Translations under genes and position numbers: made by a program
From: Neobacillus niacini NBRC 15566
GTDB lineage: Bacteria > Bacillota > Bacilli > Bacillales > Cytobacillaceae
Assembly: GCF_001591505.1 (NCBI RefSeq)
Contig: NZ_BCVA01000047.1
Span: forward strand, 1-48,014
DNA length: 48,014 nt
Reading direction: 5' to 3'
The notes under the pieces: model-generated
What the model was told of the DNA's origin: nothing
What the model saw: only the letters and a program-made list of their open reading frames with translations
Database searches by the model: none
In this document: one piece after another, positions 6,658-14,307 of the stretch
Layout: the number at the start of each line of letters is the position of its first letter
Position numbering within the stretch: the stretch's first letter is position 1

Positions 6658-7857
6658 TCATGAAACATTAGTTTTAAGTTTTCGATTTGGGTCATTTGAA
6701 TGCCAATAAGCCATACCGGTGGCTGCTAGAAGTAAGATACCTGTCACAACAAACACCGTTTGTACAGGGAAAATACCGCCAAGAATTCCTCCAATAATAG
6801 GCCCAATCATTCCGCCAATTTGATTAGAAGTTTGGTGTAATCCAAATGCTCTCCCTCGGAAATCGCTTTCGGTGGACCTTACGACTAGTCCATTTAGTGC
6901 TGGGAATACGGCGCAGAAAAAAATACCGAATATAAATCGAGTTATCGAGAATCCCCAAATATTACTAAAAACAATTTGGGCGATGGTTCCGATTCCTCCA
7001 CCCATTAGTCCGATAAATAAAACCCTTTGAAAACCAACTTTGTCCGCCCATTTCCCCCACATCGGGGCAAAAATCACACTTGCGATACCAGGAAGAGAAA
7101 AGACGATACCAGCAAGTAACGACGCATGCTGGGAAGAACCGCCAAGTTCCACTATATATAATGGAAGTACCGGCTCAATCGTCATAATAGAAGCAGATGT
7201 AAGACTAGTTAATCCAAGGACCATCATCAATGAACGATTTGAGAGTGCCAATTTAAAATCATTCCTAATCGACCCTTTTTCTTTACTCGGGATGAAATTT
7301 TCCTCTATAACAAAAAATATGACGAGTAATGTTGAAATCAACGAGAAGATCCCAGCACTTCCAAATGCCACACGATTACCGACTAACGATGCAATCCCCC
7401 CTCCTAAAAGCGGTCCAACAATACCACCAGACGCCGAAGCAGAGGATATCATCGATAGAGCGTATCCGACTTTATTACTTGGTGTATTGGTGCCGACTAA
7501 GGCGATTGCGCCAGGAATGAAGCCACTTAACAATCCCTGCATAATGCGTAAGCCTAATAACTGATAAGGATTTGTAACAAAAGCTGTTAATGTATAGACA
7601 GCAAAAAGTGCAAAGCCTGCTCGGATTAACAACGGCTTTCTTCCATATTTATCTGCAACCCTCCCCCAAAATGGTGAAGCAATCGCACCTGCAAAAAATG
7701 CAGCACTAAATAATAAACCAGCCCACACTTCCGTGTGATCATGTACACCTATTTGAAGTAGAAAAATAGGCAAAAATGGGATCACCATGGAAAAACTAGC
7801 TGATACGAAGAAAACTCCTATCCATAGTACCCATAAATTACGTTTCCAAATAAGCAC
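6658..7857 (-). CDS. MFS drug:H+ antiporter-type efflux transporter
   Basis: The 399-aa protein has twelve predicted helices. Motif A (GRVADKYGRKP, near residue 65) lies in the first half and its weaker repeat GKWADKVGFQR in the second. GPLLGGG near 148 corresponds to the motif C region found in 12-TM drug exporters (DHA1). The closest relatives I know are Bacillus multidrug pumps such as YuxJ; the substrate cannot be read from sequence. The start is GTG at 7857 with GGAGATGG in front. No regulator is adjacent. Confidence 0.86.
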   Translation of the reverse strand: MLIWKRNLWVLWIGVFFVSASFSMVIPFLPIFLLQIGVHDHTEVWAGLLFSAAFFAGAIASPFWGRVADKYGRKPLLIRAGFALFAVYTLTAFVTNPYQLLGLRIMQGLLSGFIPGAIALVGTNTPSNKVGYALSMISSASASGGIVGPLLGGGIASLVGNRVAFGSAGIFSLISTLLVIFFVIEENFIPSKEKGSIRNDFKLALSNRSLMMVLGLTSLTSASIMTIEPVLPLYIVELGGSSQHASLLAGIVFSLPGIASVIFAPMWGKWADKVGFQRVLFIGLMGGGIGTIAQIVFSNIWGFSITRFIFGIFFCAVFPALNGLVVRSTESDFRGRAFGLHQTSNQIGGMIGPIIGGILGGIFPVQTVFVVTGILLLAATGMAYWHSNDPNRKLKTNVS

Positions 7858-8003
7858 GTAAATCCATCTCCAATAATATTGATAACTTTAATGCTGTTAT
7901 AGTAGCATAATTGGCATTTATTTTCATTTCCGAAATATTAGATTATAGAAATATTTTTAACTTACTACCTTTTTCATGCAAAATATTCCTCTATACCGTA
8001 AAA

Positions 8004-8111
8004 ATGGTTTGATTATGACAGAATCATGGGCATAATGTCATATTTACATCGTTGCTGTAATGTTGTTCATCAAACCATAAAGAAATGTAACGTTATCGTT
8101 CTGTATAACGT
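8004..8111. repeat. Nested inverted repeats upstream of the wall hydrolase
   Basis: ATGGTTTGAT (8004-8013) and ATCAAACCAT (8069-8078) are perfect 10-bp complements. Directly inside, TATGACA (8014-8020) pairs with TGTCATA (8036-8042). Downstream, ACGTTAT (about 8090-8096) pairs with ATAACGT (8105-8111). They occupy the 310-bp gap 7858-8167 before the + strand hydrolase. They could be operators or a folded 5' region; I see no known riboswitch motif and no convincing promoter. Confidence 0.5.
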
Positions 8112-8167
8112 GTGTATATCCATGTTAGTGTTATATATATCATACAAGACATCAGGAGGTAGCACAC

Positions 8168-8896
8168 ATGAAAAACACTTATTTTAAAAAAGTTGCGGTA
8201 GCTTGTGTAGCTACATTTGCATTTATCGGTTTACACAATTCAACAGTTGAAGCGATTACGCAATATCAATTTGTAAATGTAGACAGCATGGCTGAAATTG
8301 GACAAGCTTATGGTCCTATTATGTATGAAATGAAACAAGAAAATAAACAATCTAATGACGAAAAGGAATTCGTTCTTAATAAACCAGATTTAATGGAAGA
8401 TCAAAATGCCAAAACGGAGGCTGCAGCACCAGTTATTTCTGAGTCTCAAGCAGCTGAACCCGAAACGGTCAATCCAGCACCAGCGGTAGAAGAACCTGCT
8501 GCAGCACCAGCGGCCCCTTCTGTTTCGATTTCAGCTGAAGAAAAAGACTTATTTGCGAGATTAGTAGAAGCAGAAGCAAAAGGCGAATCATACGAAGGAA
8601 AAGTAGCAGTTGCAACGGTTGTATTAAACCGCGTCGATTCACCTGAATTTCCCAATACGGTGACAGAAGTTATTAATGAGGTTGTCGGTGACGCATATGC
8701 CTTTTCACCGGTACAAAATGGCGAGATCAATAAACCTGCCTCAGATGAAGCTATCCAAGCAGTGGAAGAGGCTTTAAAACGACAAGATCGTTTAAATGAT
8801 TGTATATATTTTTATAATCCAGACATTGCAACCGACTCTTGGATTAGAACTCGTGAAACAGTAAAGACAATAGGAAATCATGTATTTGCAAAATAA
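8168..8896 (+). CDS. SleB/CwlJ-type cell wall hydrolase, secreted
   Basis: The 242-aa protein starts with a signal peptide (KK.AVACVATFAFIGL, cleavage probably around 28-30, VEA). An Ala/Pro/Glu-rich linker (about 75-115) and a C-terminal Hydrolase_2 domain follow (LFARLVEAEAKGES, VAVATVVLNRV, YAFSPVQNGEI, IYFYNPD, IGNHVF). This domain cleaves spore-cortex or vegetative peptidoglycan; the Glu in EAEAKGE is the likely catalytic acid. It lacks an N-terminal peptidoglycan-binding repeat, unlike SleB, and is nearer to YkvT-type enzymes. AGGAGGT precedes the ATG. Confidence 0.9.
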   Translation: MKNTYFKKVAVACVATFAFIGLHNSTVEAITQYQFVNVDSMAEIGQAYGPIMYEMKQENKQSNDEKEFVLNKPDLMEDQNAKTEAAAPVISESQAAEPETVNPAPAVEEPAAAPAAPSVSISAEEKDLFARLVEAEAKGESYEGKVAVATVVLNRVDSPEFPNTVTEVINEVVGDAYAFSPVQNGEINKPASDEAIQAVEEALKRQDRLNDCIYFYNPDIATDSWIRTRETVKTIGNHVFAK

Positions 8897-8900
8897 AGTG

Positions 8901-8928
8901 AAGAGCCGGTTAAATCGGCTCTTTTTTC
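8901..8928 (+). terminator. Terminator of the wall hydrolase
   Basis: AAGAGCCG and CGGCTCTT form a perfect stem around GTTAAAT and are followed by a T-run. It lies between two convergent genes. Confidence 0.9.
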
Positions 8929-8932
8929 TTTT

Positions 8933-9067
8933 TTATTCGTCTTTTTCGTAAGCAATCACTACAACTTCTTTATTGGCTTGTTCGCTTAATTTCGCTTCTA
9001 GTGATTTGATTTCACTAACCAAGTTTGATGACAGGTCAGCAGCAACATAATCCTTTTCATTTTCCAT
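8933..9067 (-). CDS. Small acidic protein, 44 aa
   Basis: ATG at 9067 follows GGAGAGAT at good spacing and opens a 44-codon frame ending in TAA. The product is acidic and largely helical (L..NLVSEIKSLEAKLSEQ), then a short hydrophobic strand VVVIAYEKDE. There is no Cys, signal peptide or membrane helix. I do not recognise the family. A CcpA-like site lies about 110 bp upstream of the start. Confidence 0.65.
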   Translation of the reverse strand: MENEKDYVAADLSSNLVSEIKSLEAKLSEQANKEVVVIAYEKDE

Positions 9068-9178
9068 ACGTATCTCTCCTTTTATTTTTAGTATTCAACA
9101 TTAAGGAGAAAGTATTACATACCTTTTTTCCATCTGTAATGAATAAAACTAACTTTTTAATCTTTAGACTTTAATTCT

Positions 9179-9192
9179 TCTAAACGCTTTCA
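9179..9192 (-). promoter_or_regulatory. Possible CcpA (cre) box
   Basis: TCTAAACGCTTTCA (as read on the + strand) differs from the cre consensus TGNAANCGNWNNCA mainly at the second base. It lies upstream of the 44-aa gene and just past the end of the Nudix gene. Match by eye only. Confidence 0.3.
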
Positions 9193-9228
9193 ACTTAAAT
9201 AAAGCTTTTGCCTCTTTCTGTCAACAAG

Positions 9229-9690
9229 TTATTTTTCCTTCTCGCTAGTCAGTATCGTACTCTCCCAACCAACTATCCTTTCTCCGTTCAAGTAATTTTT
9301 AATTAAGTTTCTAATCGGATAAGGCTCCAAATTACTTTCATCAAATTCGCTTTCACTGCACCAGAAAAATTCAAGGTGAGATTCAGCTGAAACTAGATTT
9401 GCATGAGGGTTCAAATCTAAACTCGTCACTTCAAAAACTTGATTAATTTCAAAATGTAAATTTCCTTGATGCTCCCAACTGTGTTCAATCAATCCTAAAA
9501 AGGAACCTACCTGTGAATCAATACCTAATTCTTCCTCAATTTCTCTGATTAATGCCTCTTTGGCACTTTCACCGATTTCAACGTGACCACCTGGCAGAAA
9601 GGTATTTGGGTAACCTTTGGCTTTTGCAAGAAGTACTTTATTGTTCTGGATAAAAATTCCTCTTGCTAAATGATGAAACTTTTTTTGCAT
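9229..9690 (-). CDS. Nudix hydrolase
   Basis: This 153-aa protein has the full Nudix box G-x5-E-x7-REUxEExGU at about residues 34-56 (GGHVEIGES, then REIEEELGI). Nudix enzymes hydrolyse nucleoside diphosphates linked to another group. The N-terminal strand LARGIFIQNNKVLLAKAK is typical, and the C-terminal part carries acidic residues that may set specificity; the substrate is unknown. ATG at 9690 follows GGGAGTGG. It has no clear partner; the 220 bp upstream (9691-9910) hold nothing I recognise. Confidence 0.88.
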   Translation of the reverse strand: MQKKFHHLARGIFIQNNKVLLAKAKGYPNTFLPGGHVEIGESAKEALIREIEEELGIDSQVGSFLGLIEHSWEHQGNLHFEINQVFEVTSLDLNPHANLVSAESHLEFFWCSESEFDESNLEPYPIRNLIKNYLNGERIVGWESTILTSEKEK

Positions 9691-9910
9691 AATCTTCCAC
9701 TCCCAAAGCTAACATAAATTTTGTTTACACTACTCTGATTTGTAATACGGTAATGTTCTTCCGGTTTCCAGGAGAATATTCCTATTTGTTGTCTATTACG
9801 GGCAAACCCTACTCAGGACTTTTCTGGCTAATTTACTAGTACTTCATATTTAATTCTTTACTCTTTCCACTAATCCTTCATTATTTTACCTAATCGGTTC
9901 ATATACTAAT

Positions 9911-10786
9911 ATGGATAAACAGCAAAAATACCTGAAACGAGTGGTGGATATGAGAGATTTAACCTTTAAAGCTTTTGCGATAACCAATGAAATTGACCTG
10001 AACAAAATCGCCGTTCATTGTGGAATACCAAAGAAATTTACCTGGGAGGAGCCATTAATTCTCAAAGGTGAAATATTAAAATCAATCCTCTATAAAAATG
10101 TGGATGAATCACAAATGGTTCTAGTATTTTCCTTCGGCAGCATTGTCTTCATTAATCACTCAACTCCGAACGAGGTTACCGCTTTATTGAACTACCTCCA
10201 CTCCTTTGAGCCAGACATTGATGTGAAAACTGCAGACCGATACAGTGATGATTACAGCCTGCATATAAAAGAAAAAGAAAGTATTGAGTTAACCGACGAA
10301 TATGTGGTCGTTCCTGAATATGAAAGCTACTATCCTGAGTTAATTTCTACCGTTTTGGCAAAGTCCGTTGCATTAGAAAAGACTGAGGAACAGCTGGGGA
10401 AAATTAATGATAAATTAGAAACGATGATTGACCGACTAGAAAAAGGCAAATTACGGATCGGAAATAAAGAACTGGCTAGAACAACAGCAAAAATCGTTCG
10501 TCACGAGTACAATACTCTCGCTTATATCATGATTTTAGATAAGCCTGATATTACGTGGACAAGCAGTACAGCTGGCGAATTTTACGATAGAATGCTTGAG
10601 TTTTTCGAATTAAATGATCGCTATAAAATCTTGAAAAGTAAAACAGAAATACTCTATAACATCATGAATGGCTTTTCGACCATCAGTCACTCGATTCGTG
10701 GACTATTTGTTGAATGGATCATTGTGATCCTGATCCTTTTCGAAATAGTTTTATCCTTATTAGGAATAGCAGGATTGCTTCCATAA
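9911..10786 (+). CDS. RMD1/YagE family (DUF155) membrane-anchored protein
   Basis: The 291-aa protein matches the RMD1/YagE family: N-terminal TFKAFAITNEIDLNKIA, a VFSFGSIVFIN strand, a coiled-coil-like region (about 155-185), RHEYNTLAYIMILDKPDITW and one C-terminal helix (about 268-288). Eukaryotic members (yeast Rmd1, human RMND1) are mitochondrial inner-membrane proteins; no bacterial function is established. The start is uncertain: ATG 9911 has no binding site, while ATG 9950 (MRDLTFK) gives the usual family N-terminus behind a weak GAGTGG. Monocistronic. Confidence 0.85.
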   Translation: MDKQQKYLKRVVDMRDLTFKAFAITNEIDLNKIAVHCGIPKKFTWEEPLILKGEILKSILYKNVDESQMVLVFSFGSIVFINHSTPNEVTALLNYLHSFEPDIDVKTADRYSDDYSLHIKEKESIELTDEYVVVPEYESYYPELISTVLAKSVALEKTEEQLGKINDKLETMIDRLEKGKLRIGNKELARTTAKIVRHEYNTLAYIMILDKPDITWTSSTAGEFYDRMLEFFELNDRYKILKSKTEILYNIMNGFSTISHSIRGLFVEWIIVILILFEIVLSLLGIAGLLP

Positions 10787-10799
10787 CAAAATAAAAACA

Positions 10800-10842
10800 G
10801 AGTCCCTTATTCACAATCAATTTGATTGACAATTAGGGACTC
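10800..10842 (-). terminator. Long hairpin terminator between convergent genes
   Basis: GAGTCCCT and AGGGACTC pair at the outside and AATCAA/TTGATT inside. The T-rich tail (GTTTTTATTTT) is on the minus strand, so it mainly serves the DUF1801 gene, but the stem could also stop the convergent RMD1-like gene. Confidence 0.75.
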
Positions 10843-10849
10843 GCTAGTA

Positions 10850-11272
10850 TTACTTTGCTGGATACTTTTCTCTCAAAAAAGAGACGGATTCATTAATTAA
10901 TGCTTTCAAAACCTCTACATCAATATCTGCTACTTTATTTATGTACACACAAGCTTTCCCTGTAGTGTGCTTTCCAAATTTATTTAATAATTCTTCTCTT
11001 TTTGTTTCACCTGGTGCAAAATACAAGCTGATTTTTGCTTTTCTCGGAGAAAAGCCAACGAGTGGTGCGTCCCCTTCGTGACCAGATTCATATTTGTAAT
11101 GGTAAGATCCAAAACCAATAATACTCGGCCCCCACATCTTTGCTTCAAAACCTGTGGTCTCTATGAAGATATTTAATAATCGGTATGCATCTTCACGCTT
11201 TTTGGGGCTGTCGACCTGTTCGATAAATTCAATCACGCTATTGTCTGTTTCCTTCGTTTTTAATTCATACAT
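10850..11272 (-). CDS. DUF1801 (YdhG-like) protein
   Basis: The 140-aa soluble protein has the DUF1801 pattern: EFIEQVDSPKKREDAYRLL helix, MWGPSIIGFGSYHYKYESGHEGDAPLVG strand region (contains the WGP..GFG..Y core), and KISLYFAP. The C-terminal helix pair is GKACVYINKVADID..VL. The fold is that of B. subtilis YdhG; the function is unknown. ATG at 11272 follows GGGAGGG at 6 nt. It lies 31 bp from the GNAT gene upstream on the same strand, so the two may be co-transcribed. Confidence 0.82.
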   Translation of the reverse strand: MYELKTKETDNSVIEFIEQVDSPKKREDAYRLLNIFIETTGFEAKMWGPSIIGFGSYHYKYESGHEGDAPLVGFSPRKAKISLYFAPGETKREELLNKFGKHTTGKACVYINKVADIDVEVLKALINESVSFLREKYPAK

Positions 11273-11303
11273 CCATATCCCTCCCTTAACTTTTTCATTT
11301 ATA

Positions 11304-11792
11304 CTATAGCAATTTCTTATTCATGTTATACCACATGACTCCACCATGTTCTGATTTCGAAACCCCTCTATTTTGGTACCCTAAGTTTTCGTAAAATGGT
11401 ATTAAGTCTTCTTTACAGGTAAGTGTTATAGTCTCCCGATTTTTTAATCGTGCTTCTTTTTCAAGATGTGATAGTAACGCTGTTGCGACACCTCGGGTTT
11501 GAAAATGCGGCGTGACCGCTACTCCTAAAACCGTTTGATGCCCCCCTGATGGTGGATTTGGCTTAATCTTCTCGAATAAATCATCAGTAATAAATTCCTT
11601 TTCAATCACCGGACCATTGACTAGACCAATAATGACACCGCACTCTTCCGCCACAAAAAAACTATCTGGTATTAATTGAATACGCTGTTTAAAAGCCTCT
11701 TCCGTAGCTGCTTCTTCAATTGGAAAGCAAATGTGTTCAATGATTACAAGGTCACGTAAATCATTCATCGTCACGTTACGTATGGTTAACAA
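11304..11792 (-). CDS. GNAT-family N-acetyltransferase
   Basis: The roughly 162-aa protein carries the GNAT acetyl-CoA loop V.PHFQTRGVATALL (near residue 105) after strand TVLGVAVTP, then LTCKEDLIPFYENLGYQ. The E/D-rich N-terminus and GGVMWYNM end resemble arylalkylamine-type acetyltransferases; the amine substrate is unknown. The frame opens at GTG 11801, but TTG at 11792 has TGGAG 8 nt upstream and starts the protein as MLTIRNVTMND, the usual GNAT N-terminus, so I prefer it. Confidence 0.85.
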   Translation of the reverse strand: MLTIRNVTMNDLRDLVIIEHICFPIEEAATEEAFKQRIQLIPDSFFVAEECGVIIGLVNGPVIEKEFITDDLFEKIKPNPPSGGHQTVLGVAVTPHFQTRGVATALLSHLEKEARLKNRETITLTCKEDLIPFYENLGYQNRGVSKSEHGGVMWYNMNKKLL

Positions 11793-11895
11793 TACAAACA
11801 CTCCATTTTTTCTATATTCTTATTATATAAAATTATACAAAACTATTGAATGGGATATAAGGGGAAATAACTACTTCTTCAAAATAACGATAAGA

Positions 11896-11922
11896 AAAAG
11901 CTAGGCTATTGACCTAGCTTTT
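11896..11922 (-). terminator. Perfect hairpin terminator
   Basis: AAAAGCTAGG (11896-11905) and CCTAGCTTTT (11913-11922) form a perfect 10-bp stem. The minus strand continues TTTTTC. It would end transcripts from sda, about 145 bp after the sda stop. The sequence between (11923-12065) holds nothing else that I recognise. Confidence 0.7.
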
Positions 11923-12065
11923 CAAATAGTATTAGTAGTCTGATTATTTCATAGGCACTATTTCTGCGAAAGAGTGAAGAGCAAAAAGCCATTCGCCGCT
12001 GTTCTTATCACATAACCATTACAAGTGGAAGAAGGTTCATAGTATATTTAATAAAAAGCTTTGGT

Positions 12066-12212
12066 TTAGGCCATTCTTTCTACCGTATCTAATTGGATCC
12101 CTCTTCGATCAATTTCTTCTTCTAACAATTTAATAAAGTCTTCGTCTAACTCTAGCTTTACTGCATTAAAATATGTGTCTACTAAAACTTTGTTGCTCAA
12201 GCTTGAAAACAT
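12066..12212 (-). CDS. sda: Sda-like sporulation kinase inhibitor
   Basis: The 48-aa protein aligns with B. subtilis Sda from memory: L S x x x L V D/E T/S Y F x A x x L x L D/N x D F I x L L/I E x E I x R R. Sda is a helical-hairpin inhibitor that binds sporulation histidine kinases (KinA) and blocks phosphorelay entry when replication is disturbed. The C-terminal half diverges (GIQLDTVERMA). ATG at 12212 follows GAGGAG at 6 nt. TATAAT lies on the minus strand at 12260-12265. No clear DnaA box was seen upstream, unlike the known sda promoter. Confidence 0.8.
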   Translation of the reverse strand: MFSSLSNKVLVDTYFNAVKLELDEDFIKLLEEEIDRRGIQLDTVERMA

Positions 12213-12358
12213 ATCCTACTCCTCAAAGCGAATGGCTTTCTGTCCCTTCACCTACTTTCATTATATTTTTATTCTGAGTAACAAACCATGCTAATTATTT
12301 CCAATGAAAAGGGGTATGATAGGGTTAAAGACCTATTCAGGAAAAGGAGTTCGTGAAA

Positions 12359-13060
12359 ATGGAGTCACCAATTTATAAACAAACGGCTGAGTTAAGCAGC
12401 TATATTAGTAAGATACTACGTGATTCTTTTGGTAAAGGTCCGGAATCCGTACATGTTTCCTTAGGTAAAACCTTTATGATCGTTTATATTCGAAATTTCC
12501 TTACGCCAACTGAAAAGGTACTTTTAAATCAAAAACAAGACGAAAATGTCCAACAAGTCAGAGATTTAGTAATGCATACGCTAATACCCGAAATAAAAGC
12601 CTATATAAAGATTGTGACTGGAATGGAAATAAGAGAATTCTATTATGACTGGGGTCTTCATAATAAATCCGCGATGTTCACTGGAATATGCAGTGATTCA
12701 ACCGGTATCGATGTTCCGATTAATGAAGAATTTACAGGGAAAGCGGAACTTATCGATGAGATTAATAAGTTAAGCTCAGAATCAGAAAAGAAGCCGGAAG
12801 AGATTTATGCATGCCAAATAAATCACCGGTCCATCATGGTCATTCGAAATGGAATTTTGGTGAGAATAGAAAAACAATTGATTAGACAAGGCATGCAGGA
12901 ACAACTAAAGTTAGCCAAGCGAACACTAGAAAAAGGACTGCTTCATAACAATAACCATTTTGAAGGGATATTGAAAACTCAAATTATTGATATTTTTGTC
13001 GACTGGGATTTTGATTTAGATAAGAGTGTCATCGTTTTGGTCACCAATCCAACAAAATAA
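12359..13060 (+). CDS. Tandem DUF2294 protein
   Basis: This 233-aa soluble protein seems to hold two DUF2294 (YbcI-type) domains. The first runs about 10-118 (PESVHVSLGKTFMIVYI, VRDLVMHTLIPEIKAYI, MEIREFYYDWGLHNKSAMFTG). The second runs about 135-232 (PEEIYACQINHRSIMVIRN, RIEKQLIRQG, TQIIDIFVDWDFDLDKSVIVLV). YbcI-like domains occur beside Na+/H+ antiporters and signalling proteins, with no defined activity. The frame opens at GTG 12353, but ATG 12359 has AAAGGAG at 9 nt. It is divergent from sda and ends convergent with the P-loop gene. Confidence 0.8.
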   Translation: MESPIYKQTAELSSYISKILRDSFGKGPESVHVSLGKTFMIVYIRNFLTPTEKVLLNQKQDENVQQVRDLVMHTLIPEIKAYIKIVTGMEIREFYYDWGLHNKSAMFTGICSDSTGIDVPINEEFTGKAELIDEINKLSSESEKKPEEIYACQINHRSIMVIRNGILVRIEKQLIRQGMQEQLKLAKRTLEKGLLHNNNHFEGILKTQIIDIFVDWDFDLDKSVIVLVTNPTK

Positions 13061-13072
13061 TTAAAAGGAAAT

Positions 13073-13102
13073 AAAAAAATCAGAGGCAATGTGCACTCTG
13101 AT
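13073..13102 (-). terminator. Terminator of the P-loop gene
   Basis: On the minus strand ATCAGAG and CTCTGAT pair around TGCACATTGC and are followed by TTTTTTTATT. Confidence 0.85.
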
Positions 13103-13110
13103 TCCTAGCA

Positions 13111-13965
13111 TTATATTTTCACGGTATTTTTGAACTTTTCCTTGAGTTGGCTTTCATGAAGAGTTCGGTCAAACTTCGTATTATCAATTTTATGTTTGAT
13201 CATATTAAGTGAGTTGATAATAACGGTTTCTAATTGATATCTTGCTTCTAAGACTGCAATGGTTCCATCGATTCCTTGAGCGTCATTCATTTTGCCGTAT
13301 CCTTGGTTATTATAGTAATCCATAAAGCCAGCAGACCATTCTTTTGGTCGTACTTGAACAGCCTTTTTAAAAGAACGTGACAAATCTTTTTGCTCTACAT
13401 AAAGTAAAACGGGGTTTAAAGGCTCGATAATATCAGCTAATTGCTTTACATAATTTTTGACCACTTCCTGAGAGGCACCATATTTGATCATTCCGATGGT
13501 TACAGGATTTTGGATGAAGCAGCATTCAAAAATATACGTGTGATTTTCTGCTAACGCATGCACAACAAACCTTTTCCATTTATCCGTTATCAATTCAATG
13601 TTCTTCTCTAACGGGAGTTCATAAATGTCGTGATTCCATATGTCGCCCCAAAAGGAATCAGGAACCGGCGTTTCATCCAAGTCTTGTTTCAGCTTATATT
13701 GCGGCAATACAAATCCATCACACCGTTTGAAAGCATGTTTTAATAAAATGGGTTTTACTTCACTATACTGTTCTATAAGCTGGGAAAATTCAGTTTCTGA
13801 GAAATAAGAGCCTCCCTCATAATCTGCTGGATGTTCAACATTGCCCTCAAGAAACAACTTTGTATCGACATTCCATTCTTTTAAAATATCATTTGTCATA
13901 TCAGCTGTTGTCGACTTCCCCGAACCAGGCAAACCCTCTACTAAAATTAATTTTGTGTTAACCAT
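13111..13965 (-). CDS. P-loop kinase-like protein behind an attenuator-like leader
   Basis: The 284-aa protein has a Walker A motif GLPGSGKST at residues 11-19 and the general layout of small nucleoside or antibiotic kinases. HALAENHTYIFECCF near 145 may be a Walker B-like strand, and RSFKKAVQVRPKEW a lid region. I do not recognise a characterised family. ATG at 13965 follows GAGGAGATGAT. A rho-independent terminator sits 30 bp upstream of the start and a structured leader with a strong promoter precedes that, so expression is probably controlled by read-through. This fits an inducible gene such as a resistance or metabolite-salvage kinase, but that is inference. Confidence 0.75.
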   Translation of the reverse strand: MVNTKLILVEGLPGSGKSTTADMTNDILKEWNVDTKLFLEGNVEHPADYEGGSYFSETEFSQLIEQYSEVKPILLKHAFKRCDGFVLPQYKLKQDLDETPVPDSFWGDIWNHDIYELPLEKNIELITDKWKRFVVHALAENHTYIFECCFIQNPVTIGMIKYGASQEVVKNYVKQLADIIEPLNPVLLYVEQKDLSRSFKKAVQVRPKEWSAGFMDYYNNQGYGKMNDAQGIDGTIAVLEARYQLETVIINSLNMIKHKIDNTKFDRTLHESQLKEKFKNTVKI

Positions 13966-13994
13966 GTTATCATCTCCTCGGGTTATATTCTCAA

Positions 13995-14020
13995 ATAAAA
14001 AATCGCAGATTTCTCTGCGA
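13995..14020 (-). terminator. Leader terminator before the P-loop gene
   Basis: TCGCAG and CTGCGA pair around AGAAAT on the minus strand, followed by TTTTTTATTTG. It ends about 30 nt before the start codon, so transcription must read through it to express the gene. No antiterminator stem was identified with confidence. Confidence 0.85.
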
Positions 14021-14124
14021 CTTGTGAATTTAGATTTATATGCATGTTAAACAGAACGAAACAAACTACTCTATGTTTGGACTATGAAAAAAAGTCCACT
14101 AACAAGAAGTCAGCCTAATTCGGA

Positions 14125-14231
14125 TATCTGTAAAAATGACATAGTAATCCCTTTCACTCATCAGCAGTGAGCGTAAATGGTTCGTATTCAAAACGGCCAT
14201 TCATGGGATTAGTTCAACATGTCTACAGATA
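14125..14231 (-). ncRNA. Candidate structured leader RNA (three-way junction)
   Basis: In the minus-strand transcript three helices stack: TATCTGT with ACAGATA (14225-14231/14125-14131), GACAT with ATGTC (14219-14223/14138-14142), and TAATCCC with GGGATTA (14205-14211/14145-14151). They enclose two hairpins, AATGG/CCATT (14197-14201/14176-14180) and TCACT/AGTGA (14166-14170/14154-14158). It holds a 16-codon frame starting MNGRFEYEP and a 10-codon frame MSFLQISELG, the latter behind AAAGGG. No T-box or known riboswitch consensus is present. It could be a riboswitch, a leader-peptide attenuator or a separate sRNA. Confidence 0.5.
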
Positions 14232-14254
14232 ACCTCCTTATCATAACTATCAAT

Positions 14255-14284
14255 AGTATAAAGTCCACTGGAATTTCATGTCAA
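14255..14284 (-). promoter_or_regulatory. Strong promoter of the structured leader
   Basis: TTGACA (14279-14284), 18-nt spacer, TATACT (14255-14260) on the minus strand. It lies just downstream of the VOC gene and about 290 nt before the P-loop start codon. AAGGAGG follows at about +10 to +15 of the transcript. Confidence 0.7.
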
Positions 14285-14307
14285 TGTTTTTTTTTAGAAA
14301 AATCTGG

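Noticed and set aside
7040..7564. 174-codon + strand frame opposite the MFS efflux gene
   Set aside because: Antisense of a well supported gene, with no family features.
13966..14254. T-box riboswitch in the leader of the P-loop gene
   Set aside because: No AGGGTGG..ACCGCG T-box sequence or specifier stem, and the downstream gene is not amino-acid linked.
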